From NCBI GenBank assembly GCA_026261815.1, contig JAMPIT010000493.1, positions 5,969,501-6,033,500 of the forward strand: DNA of 64,000 bases. The letters are read 5' to 3'. Position numbers and translations under genes: made by a program. This document shows positions 36,201 through 46,988 of this stretch, piece after piece (position 1 is the stretch's first letter; each line of letters starts with the position of its first letter). Below the pieces are notes generated by a model. It had not been told where the DNA came from. It was given only the letters and a program-made list of their open reading frames with translations, and did not search any database. This DNA comes from Monarcha castaneiventris obscurior. Lineage: Eukaryota; Chordata; Aves; Passeriformes; Monarchidae.

Positions 36201-39200
36201 AGGATGTGATCTCATAAAAAATTAGCTTTCAGACTTCTCTTGCACTTGGGCTGCAAATATACTTGTATTTCATCATTTTGATATGGAGTTGAATCACTGA
36301 GATTTCAGAGCAGATCCTTAGATGTCCTATGCTGAATTTGCTGTCAGGAAAGGAGATAAGAAATTCCTGCTTTCGATCAGCACAGATGTATTTCTGGCCA
36401 CCTGGTGCTCAGCACTACGACAGTTCAGCTTGTTTTATTTTAAGGAGCAAGACTGACATATTTTAAAAACATGATTGATTATTGAGGTGTGTCCAGGGTG
36501 GACACAGGCCTACAACTCTTGACCTATGGAAAATACCAATGAAGAAGTAAGCTTTAGAAAATTTTGAAAAAAGTTATTAAGTTTTTGAATTATTATAGCT
36601 CTTTTTTTTATGAAACAAAACAGCACAGAACCAAGTCTAATTAAAGTACTTTTTTTCTTGTTTGAAATAAGAGAAACTATGTCTTTTCTGTTATCTTGTT
36701 GATAGAAGGTTGTCTGAGCAATTACTAAAATAATTTTAAATTAATCTTTTTACAAATCAACAAGGTTATCTTTATTAAATTATTCTAATGTTTTAAGTTG
36801 ATGTTTTTGACTGAAATTTTACCTGAGGACAAGATCTGGAAAATGAACGTGTTTGTCAATAGCTCTGATTTCCACATGTGAGTACAAGTGCATTTGTGTA
36901 AGCAACATTTTTCTCCAGTTTTACAGTAGCAATCCTAGCCAATTTATCTTATTTAGGTGTGATGCTGAAGTTAAAGATGAGTAAGGTAAGTCCAAAAAGC
37001 CTGACTGAAGCACAGGGCACTCTATGGTAAGAGACATTCCATGCTCCCCATAGCCTCACACTCCAAGTACACGCGAATTGTCGCCCCACTCCCTGAGTTT
37101 GTTGTCCACCTTCAAAATTATTACAGCTTTCATGTCAACAGTGCAACAGTGTGCCTTTCAGGGAGTGAGAATAAGGGAATCTTGCCTGCCCTATTTCAAA
37201 CTGAGGGTTTCCTCTGTTCTTCTGCATCCAGGAAAGTGATAGGATGACTGCAGATAAAGGGGAGCAGGCTCTGAGTTTTGGGGAGGAGAATGAATGTAAG
37301 GTGAGAAACAGTGATCTCACTTTAATGCCTTTACTCTTTGGTCTGGAATTCTGGTATTCACAGTATTCACACTTCCAGAAGCCATAGGGTTTATTTGATA
37401 TTTGGTGCATTTGCTGAGTGCATCAAGGAATTCTGGAGAATATATCTGTCCTTGGCTGTGTTCTAAGGTACTTCTCTCTATATCTCATTTCTTTTATGCC
37501 CACTGAATGCTTTGGCATGTCTCCTTTTTGAAATACTCAGTGGTCTAATTCTGGCTTTCTTCAACTGAATAAAACATCGAAACCAAATCCAGATGATAAA
37601 TGATAGATTTTTTCTTTTTTTAATAAATATGGTGAAAACAAAGCTCTTTGTGTTTCAGATTCACCTGCTTTGGATTTAGATATTCTTGGATGTCATCGAG
37701 TTCTTACGGTTAAATATGTCAGACTACAGCAGAAGGCAGAAACATCCTTAGCGTGGCTATAAAAAGCTGTGGGTTTGAAGAGAATTTTGCTAATTGGCAG
37801 ATTGATTATTTCCAAGTGAGCCTACTGCTGGTGAAATATCATGCAGATTATTGAACTGAGAGGTTTTAATAATGCAGAGTGGGTATAAGATGATACATAC
37901 CTTTGATTATCGCTCTGTTTGTTTGGGATTTTTTAATATAAATTTTAATCAAAGAAAAAGCAGATTTCAGTTAATGAAAGGAAGAAGAATGTGATCCAAA
38001 TCTCTGGGGAGATCTAACGGTTAATTGCATTTCAAGTACTCTAGCTCCATTCCCAATTGTGTTCATTTTCTTTGGAGGATTATAGTTGTTCAGTTTCATT
38101 AGCCTTAATATGGAGGGTCAGCTTTAAAATTATACTGCTTAAGGCTGCTGCTCTCTTTTGCCTCATTCCTTCCCTTTTTGCTGTGTGGCCTCTTTCACGG
38201 CCATGACACTGCCTTGGCAGAGGTCACTTGTCACTGCCACCAGAGAGCTGCCATTGGAACTGCCAGTCCTCTTCCTAATGATTCCTCCCGAGCCTCCAGT
38301 ATGTCTCTAAGAAGGCAGAGCTCTGCCTATGACTCTCAAAACAATTAACGGAAGCTCCCCTTTTCTTGTTAAAATCAGTTACGAGTAAACTGAGCCTTGC
38401 AAAAAAACACTTGAAGGACTTCAGTTGGCAGCACCCACCGTGACTGCAGAAATCAGCAGCCCTCCAGGGTTTATTTTAAAGTCCAGATTAACAAAATGAA
38501 TTATTATGTGTGATGCTGGGATAAATTTATATTCTAAGGAAAATGTTTTCCATGCTGGGAAGGAGAGGTTTTTGAGCAGGGCAGGCTGCTAGGTCGTATT
38601 GCATGTGATGAGTTCCTTTCTTTCTCAATGACTGAAATTTCAGCCTGCAAATATTGGTGCTCTTTGTGTCTAGAAAAGAAAATGTTAATGAATTTAGTTT
38701 AAAAACAGAGTTACTAAAGGTATGTGGTGAAATTGGGTGAAAAATGCAAGTGCTTATTATGGCTTCCTGCTTAATGGGATTGGTTATAAAAGCATTGACT
38801 TTCCTCCTTTGAAACTCATTGGTATTTGATTTTGATGGGTTCAGGGAGAAAAACACCAAATACTTTGCCAAAAGTTGATATGTGTTTCAAGTCTGGTGGG
38901 TTCACTGGGTTTGAATTGTGACTGCATCTTCCTGATGGAAACAAGCTCTTTTTGCAGTGGGAAAATGAGCAGTGCATGAGCTTGGCCATTACATTTATAT
39001 GCCTGGATTAGTAACAAAACAAAGTGAAAAGATGCATAGCAGTTTTTTTACTCAATTCTATGCGTAAATTTCCACATCCTTGAAAGAAGAAAAGCATTCC
39101 AGCAGTATAACTGAGAGTAAACACAGGCAGTGATGGGGAAAAGTTACAGAACTGCTATGGAAGTGCCAGCTTCTAGAGACAACATTAAGTTTACCCTAAG

Positions 39201-40092
39201 TTTTAAAAACGTGTCAATGTTGTTTCTCTTTCAAAGAAACACATAACATTTCAGTGAACCTGACATCTCTCGTAGATGACCCTATTAATTATTTTTGACT
39301 TAGTGTGCTACACATCCACAGGGATTTGCACTGAATCCAGTACACTGTCGTCAAGGGCTTTTATTCCTTCTTTATATTTCCTGGTGCGTGTTAGAGTATA
39401 CATGCAAGGCTAATAGAGGGTGCTGTGTGATAGGACTGGAGATAAAAATGCATCTGTCTTGAGGGGGAAAGCATACAAAGCAGATTAGGAAAATGCACTG
39501 TAAATTTTTTATCTGCACAGCTCAAAAATTCAGACATCTCTTCTAGACTACCAGGCACAATACCTAATTTTCCTGCAGATCTTAAAATGATGATTTCAAA
39601 GGACAAGTTCCAAGCCTGGAAAACACTCCCCAAACAGAGAAGATCAAATTTTATCTCAACTACGCAAATACTACATATGGGTTCCTGCCCTGAATGTGCA
39701 AGGCTTGCTGTGCATCAACATGGCATGACTGAGACCAGCACCTTGCCTGTGCATTCTCTGTTTGGGGACCAGAAATAGTTGAGAAGGTGGGGAAGGGAAT
39801 GTCTTGTTAGGCTCAGGGTGAAGGCAAAGGTGGGAGAAGTTCATTAAAATAATGAGTTGAGGAGAAAGTAACACAGATGCTGAGGAAGTTCATCCTTTTT
39901 CTCATTCTTTTGCAGTCATTGATGGGAGAAAAAATGGGAACTGTAGGAAGAAAGAAAAGAGGAAGAAGATAATAAAAATATGCCTTTGTGCAAAGAAAAG
40001 TCATTTCCTCTTTGCGCACACATGCACAGGTTTTAACTACAGAATGTATTGTTTAACACAGAAAAAATATGTAAGGATAGAGAACAAAATAA
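33241..40092. other. Non-coding A+T-rich unique DNA
   Basis: No gene or known repeat is recognised. An interrupted A run lies at 35894-35913. The part around 35000-35560 has AT-rich homeodomain-like motifs, E-boxes and little simple sequence, as conserved non-coding elements often do, but conservation cannot be judged from one sequence. Open frames (up to 114 codons at 38527-38871 on the minus strand) look random. Confidence 0.5.
35894..35913. repeat. Interrupted poly(A) run
   Basis: A9 and A10 runs are separated by one G. No retroposed sequence is visible upstream. Confidence 0.9.
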
Positions 40093-40250
40093 GGGGGTTT
40101 GCTGTTTGTGGCTTTTTCTTTGGGGTTTTTTGTTTTGTTGGTTTTGCTTTTGTTGGCTTGGGGAGGGTAGGCTTTGGTTGGCTTTTTCTTTTGGTTTGTT
40201 TTTTCTTCTCAGTGGTTTTTGTTTGTTTTCTTGTTTGGTTTTGGGGCTTT
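40093..40250. repeat. T/G-rich low-complexity tract
   Basis: About 160 bp consists mostly of T and G in irregular GTTTT, GGTTTT and GGCTTT units, with a single GGGGAGGG cluster near 40160. The plus-strand frames at 40044-40268, full of Phe, Val and Gly, are produced by this composition. The tract ends about 40 bp before the splice-acceptor-like site at 40289. Confidence 0.85.
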
Positions 40251-40289
40251 CTTAGGATAAATACATAATTTTCAATTTTGTTTTTTCAG

Positions 40290-40398
40290 AAATACAGCTG
40301 AGCTCTGTGGTCCTGTGACAGAGACAGCTGTACCCAGGATGGATCTGACTCCAAGGCAAGACAAAATCCTGCCTGCGTGGGAAGACCTGGGACAGAAG
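40290..40398 (+). other. Exon-like segment (unproven)
   Basis: A T-rich tract ending in TTTTTTCAG (AG at 40288-40289) precedes 109 bp that end in CAGAAG/gtgaaa, a fair donor. One frame is open throughout: one leftover base and then 36 codons, with a mixed hydrophilic translation (for example ETAVPRMDLTPRQDK) and a local G+C content above the flanks. The open frame ends in phase 0. No domain is recognised and no gene is proposed. Chance exon look-alikes of similar quality occur elsewhere in the window, so this could equally be a cryptic exon or a non-coding RNA exon. Confidence 0.15.
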
Positions 40399-41232
40399 GT
40401 GAAAAAAATTATTGAAAATTCAGACATGAGTGATTTGCCTTTTCATTGTCTGATAGTGTGGATTTCTCTTGCAAGACTGAATTTAAAATATAGTAAGGGA
40501 ACACCACTGCTCTGACTGATCAATATTTACCATCTGCACTTTTTAAAAAATATTTTTTAATTCAATTGAAAAGGCATGATACACCTGTAAGACTACTGTC
40601 AGTTGCCAGGAATGTGGGAGTATAAATAGGAGTGTCAGTATAAATGTGCTGGAGAAAGACTGGATCCTAGAGCAATGTAATCTTGAAATACAGGCTGGAA
40701 TTTGATACTCTGTTTACTATGGATAATCTCTAATAAGAGTTTTCCTATTTGAATCTGATTTCAGTGTTGGATCACTATTTTAAATTTTTTTTTTTTCCCT
40801 GTAAAGTAAAATTTCCACCTCTAACCATGTCACAATCCAGCATTTATAAACAACTGACTGCTCTAAGCAAATCTGCTAAGTCTGCTCAGGGTTACCTGTA
40901 GGGTTATTGGGCTGTGCCAGATTTGGACCACCTGAAAGCAGCAGAGACCAATGAAAATTGAGTGAAACTGGGAGGAAAACACAGATTTTTAGTGGAATCC
41001 TTCTAGCCAACTCGAGACAAGGGAAATGGCATTGCAGTCATTGCATTGTTGAATCCAGGGATGTGATTTCTGTGTGCTGAGATGCACAAGAGGACACCAC
41101 TATGCAGGGTGGTCCCACAGTGGATCCACTAATCCAGGCTGCTTCCAGAGACATGGCGGGTGGTAACTGAAGCCCAGCTGAGTAAATCAGAATTTCTCTT
41201 TTCCATGAATGTTTTTTTACTATGCTCCACAG

Positions 41233-41355
41233 AAAAGCCCAGCATACAGCCAGTTTTGTCAACGTCTGCAAGCTGTTAGACTGCTGTGGGCAAGGATGAA
41301 GCTGATGTTGAGTATGGAGCAAGGTGAAGATGCAGAAAACGGCCGCGTCTGGGTT
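41233..41355 (+). other. Exon-like segment (unproven)
   Basis: The acceptor-like TTTTTACTATGCTCCACAG ends at 41232. A 123-bp segment of 41 open codons in phase 0 follows, ending at TGGGTT/gtgagt (41355). An alternative donor GAGCAAG/gtgaag lies at 41323. The translation is basic and helix-prone (for example FCQRLQAVRLLWARMK), and phase 0 would join directly to the end of the segment at 40290-40398. On the minus strand a 144-codon frame (41038-41472) is also open, which weakens the coding argument. No family is recognised. Confidence 0.17.
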
Positions 41356-42059
41356 GTGAGTCTTCTCTCGCCTACCATTTTTTTGCAAAATTTTGAATAA
41401 ATGAGATTCCACCAAGAAAACCCCACCAAAAAAAAAGGTAAAATATAAAACGCGAAATCTGAAGAAGCACATTCTAAATGTTTGAATTATTGGTGAGATC
41501 CTCTCTGAATCCAGATAAAGCTATACACCAGCCACTCAAAAAAATTTGCCAAAAAGAGCATGGTAGACATTGTTATCAACAGCTTCCTACTTGAAAAGAG
41601 GTCTCAATCAGATTATAAATTCCTTTGAAACTTGCATATACTTGAGACTTTTAGTCTGCAACTTGTCTTAAACGTGGATTTTTTGTAAATCAAGAAGGAA
41701 ATACCAGCAAAAGGTCAATAATACCATGTAAATCATTGTTTTTGTTTAAGTTCAGTATCTTGTTTTAAATGAAATTAGTTTGAAAAAAACCAATTCTTTG
41801 TAATTTTTTCTTTGCATTTTCTTGTTGGAACATAACAATACCCTCTTATTTTATATCAAATGTTTATCTATGAAAGTTGGGTCTTGTGCCTGCGTTTTAT
41901 TTAATATTTCATTAAAGTATATTATAAAATTTAAATTTAAAAGCATTTTTTAAGTGCAGTGGGGTTTCTATAGATGTTTTTAATGATACTCGAGCTGAAG
42001 CAGCTTGAAGAAAAAATCAAATACTTTCTGAGATTTTGAAACAAACATTTTTTAGCTGG

Positions 42060-42605
42060 AGGCACAGACCGAGTGAACAGTGTCAGACCCCGATCCGTCA
42101 GAGGTTGTGCGTGTTATTTTTCACTTTAGACACAACCCTGCTCTCTGCTAATGGAATTTTGGTAGGCTTGACATTCCTGCCTTGCAGGAGTGGTTCTAAT
42201 TGTGACAAAACACATAAAACATTTAGCAGCATGGGTTGGTGGGTTAACACAAGGCGATGGGTTTTTCATCCCAGAGTCCTGAAGGACGGGTGTCATCCTG
42301 AACCTCTCGCCAGGAATAGAAATAGGGGACAGCAAGGACCTGTATTCTTATTCCCTGCACAAAGGGGGAAACCAGGCCAATCCAAAATTCAACCTGATAC
42401 AAAATTTATCTTCCTTCCTCCCTGAGAATGACTGCTTGGGGATGGGCTACATCTCCTATAATAAGGACCTGCAGGCCTCCGGTGGTTTCCACAGCAGGGC
42501 AGACCTCTGGTTGGACAAGCTTGCTTCCTTCCATGCCTCTGCCTTCATTATTTCTGCAATAATGAAATAAATTATCCCTACATCTGTTGAGACCAGGGCC
42601 TTGAA
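42060..42605 (+). mobile_element. Possible degraded LTR
   Basis: The sequence carries LTR-like signals in the right order on the plus strand: a CCAAT box (42377-42381), TATAATA (42457-42463) about 80 bp later, and AATAAA (42566-42571) about 109 bp after that. G+C content is somewhat raised. No terminal TG/CA with target-site duplication could be fixed and no family is recognised, so the limits are nominal. The 129-codon frame at 42036-42425 inside it has no recognisable domain. Confidence 0.3.
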
Positions 42606-45600
42606 TGCAGGAGAATTAAAATATACAAGCAATGGACTTTTTGGAAAGGTAGAAAAGGCTGTCTTCTTTCACTCTGCTGAAAATTTCCCACTTTTACTCA
42701 GAAAAATATCAAAATATTAATAATCACTGCTAAAGAATATGATGGCTCAATTACTTGATTTAATGGATTATAACTTGCTTAATTTACTTTGCCTTCTATT
42801 TTTATTCAGTAAGGAGAGGCAAACTGAGCCACAGGAAACAGCAACACTGTAAAGTTTTCCTAAAATCATCAGACTCTGGATCAGTTCTTTCTTCACTGAA
42901 AGAGTAATTTCTCTTTCTGTTATCAGTTGCAAAAGAGTTTAATTTTGTTGATTCTTTATTCATCTGTTTATATTATTTGTACTCTCTAAGTGACTCTGCA
43001 GTGAGAGTTTATTTTTAACAAAGCAATACCATGTCACCTGTTTTCCCTGTGATGGATTTAGTCTTCCTGATACAGATAAAATGAAATACACCTGCATATT
43101 AAAAAAATAATATGTAGTAGCTTTTTCTCGATAGTCATTCTAACGGCATATTGCTGTGCATGTTCTTGGTATTGGAATGCCAGCAAGGCAGATAAAGTTT
43201 GATGGAAAATATACAAACACCTTCCCTCCCAAATTCCTGCCACATGAACTCCTGAAGTCAGGAAGGTTTAGATAAAAATTGTTGGTCTTTTATATGAAGC
43301 TGAAAGGACTAGGCTGATTGGTAACTTCTGGTGCTCTGAGAGCTGCTCACATCTCTGGGCCTGAAATTTCCCCTCGTTTCCTGACAAAATGGAAGCAGTT
43401 TGGGAGCCAGTGTCAGTCCATTAGAGCAGCAGTGTTTTAGAGCAATAGAAGCAAAGAAGTGTGTTGCTAAATATAAGTTGGATTTTTGTGGGAATTTTCA
43501 GCTAATTAGCTGGTTCTTTAATTTGCATAAATAAGCTAATAGAAGAACTCAATTATAAGAATTTTGGATTTTAATATAAACAATTATTACTAAGTTGTGG
43601 ACACACAGCAGAACCCCGTGTTTAACCATGTTTCTACTAGAATCATAAATGTAAACTCTAAATTATCTCATTTCTAGGGGAAAATGAGAATTCTTTAAGA
43701 TTTATCTTACAAAAGTGGCTTAGAAGGAACACTTGATATGAGTCAAAAATTTCTAAACTTATAGCAAATGGAAGGAGAGAATTCATTGGAAGAAAGTAGG
43801 AAAACACCTTTTTTGCACCATTGATGGGTAAATTCTAAAAGTTTGGCTGCTGAATTCAGTAGACATCGAACTACCATGCAATTATTTGCTATTTTCTTTG
43901 TGCTTTTAATTGAAAATCCATTTAAGACTAGTTTTTTGAAATATTCCTTGCCCATACTTTGGGCACTGGAAGAACACAGGAAAGATAAGGTGCTAGAACA
44001 TCAAGAAAATATTTTAGTTCTGAACATCTTCAAAATATATTAAAAAGACCTAGGTATTCAGAAAACACTTCTAGTTACCATTCCTGCTTTTCAGACTTTT
44101 TTGTCCCACAAAATTCTGCTTTGTTGTTTTAAAGGGGTTGGGGCATAAAATTCATTTTAAAAGTTGAGTGGAAATTCGGGATTTTGTTGTTTTGTTGTGT
44201 TGTGGGGATATTTTATAGTAAATTTATAAAGTTAATCCCTTACACATGGTAATTTTCATCCATTTTAGAGCCTGCAGATTCTGGTCAAAATCCTTTACTC
44301 CCTTTATTTTGCTCTATGCTATCACATTGGACAGCACCTGGTGAGTTCTTGCAGCCCTGTGGAGGCCATTCTTGGTTTATGGAAACTAGCTATGGCAATT
44401 GTCAGCTCAGACACATGGACCACTGTCCTCACACACAAAACCAGAAAAATCTGACAAATCCATCCATGTTTAACAAAAATTGGAGTAGCAGTCCCCCAGC
44501 ACTAGGGAAAACCTGATCATATTTAAAAATACAGGGGGCACCTGGGTCTTAAAGACAGCCTAAAAATGTATTCCCATTACCCCAGAAAGGAAATTAATTT
44601 CAATTAATATGTGAAATGCAAACACCATGACATCTGCAAGCAGGAGCTGCGCGAGTTTCTCAAATTAGTCTAGACTTCACGTATTCAGTCCCCACCTTCT
44701 GTTTAAGAAATGTATGCATAGACAACAGAAAAAAATGAAGTCTAAAGTAAAAAACACAAACCATGGGAATGAACTAATTCTCCTGTCAGTCAAGTAGTTA
44801 TAAAACAAGCCAAGCATATACTGAAGGTGAATGTTAATGAGTAAGGAGGCAGACAGATGGTCCGACTTTCCTATAGGTGGTTCTTCATCCTTTATTATTC
44901 ACAGAAAATTGTCTTTGATAAATGCATTCACTGTTAAAAAGATTTTCAGGAAACATAAAGGTCACATATGATCCTATTGCACATACAGGGTGGGGGTTTG
45001 ATATTTTGGTGTGGGGTATGTGTGTTTGTTTTGTTTTATCAGAGTTTATAGCCATTAAACTCCATGATAGTTTCCTGCACTTGAAAGCACATTGCCAGTC
45101 CCCAGGAAACAATTTTGGTATTGAAGTCGCATGTTCCCGCCACAGTGATGACAGTTCCTCATTAGCACAGTTACTGAGAGCTCCAGATCACTGCTGCAGG
45201 CACTGGTAACTTGGGGGAATTTCAGTGTGGTCCGGGTCTTTCAGAAAACCCTCAGTATCTCCAAGGGCTCAACCAGCCCCAGCTATATTTTGAAGGGGAG
45301 GAACTTTTTTCTCCTCTATTGACTAACAATTAAGGAAAGGTTTATGCATAACTGAATGAAGGAAACTGAAAATTAGCTGGCTTGACACCAGCTGCTGATG
45401 CTTATATGGCCAAGGCTTTTCTTTTTTCTGCAGAGAGGAGTATATTGCTGTCTCAGGAATGGAATGCAGCTTGTCCAATGATACCTTTGCCTTCGCATCC
45501 TCTCCGTGGCTGAGTTATGGATGCAGGTTTGGACAGGCAGTCATTCCATGGCACCACTTTTTTTTTACATGCATTTCGGAGTGCAGATGTAAAGGGTGGC

Positions 45601-46037
45601 CCACTTAGAAGGCGTTTCCTTCTCTGTAGTCAGACACAAGTCTTCTCAGTGCTGTAGTTGTGTGGAAATCAGCCTTCCAACACATCAGCACTTCCACAAG
45701 TAAGTTTTGCATGTTTTGTGTGTTTCAAAATACAGGAGCAAACACTGTGTAAAGGATTTTCATTTATGCAGGAGAAAACTAAGTCAGCTTTTTAAAAAAA
45801 TCCTCTCACCACATCCTCTGACTTCTGCCCGCTTGATTTGGAGAGAAACCCTACAGTCTCAAATCTCTTGACCCCAATTTTGCAGTGTTGCAATTCAATA
45901 TTTCTTCAGCAGTCATGTGTTATTCACGCAAATTATTACAATATTGCTGCTGCACAGTGTGCAACTTGTATTTTGCTTCCCACTAAGGTGTAATATTGAA
46001 TCAGGCATCTGTAATTTGAGTTATTTTTTCAATTCAG
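42606..46037. other. Non-coding unique DNA
   Basis: No recognised gene or repeat. A strong acceptor-like site (TTTTCTTTTTTCTGCAG, AG at about 45431-45432) is followed by roughly 100 bp open in one frame, but the only nearby donor (GCAG/gtttgg) is weak. The stretch is otherwise ordinary A+T-rich sequence. Confidence 0.5.
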
Positions 46038-46172
46038 CTGTGTAATCCACCAGTGTCTCCTCGGTATAGAGACAGCATATCAGAGGAGTTGAACTCCAGC
46101 AAGCTGGACGGGGAGATAGTTCTGGCCAATGTAGTTACACAAATGGGAATTCAGTTTCTTGGGAGTATATTA
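46038..46172 (+). other. Exon-like segment (unproven)
   Basis: After TTTTTTCAATTCAG (AG at 46036-46037) one frame in phase 0 stays open while the other two close quickly. Its translation is hydrophilic (for example SPRYRDSISEELNSSK). The 3' limit is unclear because only weak donors exist: CCG/gtatta at 46172, or GGGA/gtatat at 46165. No family is recognised. Confidence 0.12.
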
Positions 46173-46988
46173 CCGGTATTACTTCAAAGACATGCACAGA
46201 ATTCTCACTTATCACCCTTTTTTCTGGGTTCATTTTTTTTGTTGCACAAGTGAAAACGAAACATTGAACTACATGCCCAAAATTTGGAGAAAATAACTGA
46301 GCTCAGATCCATTTGTAAATGCTGCCTGTTCCAGTTAAAGGGTGGTTGAGGCTCTATGGCTCTATGCTTTTCTCCACTAGAGCATAACACAAACATTCTA
46401 GAGCCAATGGTTTGTCGACGTGCGTGTTTGGCATCGTTCTGAAATAGAATATGTGTTTCCAGGGATAAAACATGAGCCGTAAATTCAGAAGATGTGTAAT
46501 TTTATTTTTTTTATATTCTTATTAATCCGTGTCCCTCTTTTTCTCTTCCTTGTTTTCTTTCATTTCCGCAAAGTGTCCCAGATATGTCGGTCCAATTATT
46601 TTCCTCTCTGTTCATAATTCCTGCCATTGCACCCTTGATGTATTGCAATATAACTGGGAGACCTCTACTTTATCTTTCCTGTTTTGTCGGCTGTTTTCAA
46701 ATACTTAAGAAAATATAAGTTAATTTCCTTGTAAAGTATCGGACATACAAGACCAAGTGTGACCAAGGGAGATTTAACTGAAAACTGAAGGAAGATGAAA
46801 GCACACATTTAGGCTGGGATTTCTACAAGGAGGGCGAACTTGTTTTTGTTGTTTTTAATTTTGGAAGGTAACAGTAGTAACTGAATAACAGTACCAATAT
46901 AAAAGTCTGCTTCATGTTCGGATTACCTCAAGGTGATATCCACTTTGCCTTCAGAAAAAGAAGTTCACTGAGCATTTTTTTTCTGCAG

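Noticed and set aside
40093..40250. G-quadruplex potential in the T/G-rich tract.
   Set aside because: G runs of three or more are too few and too far apart for the usual four-run quadruplex pattern.
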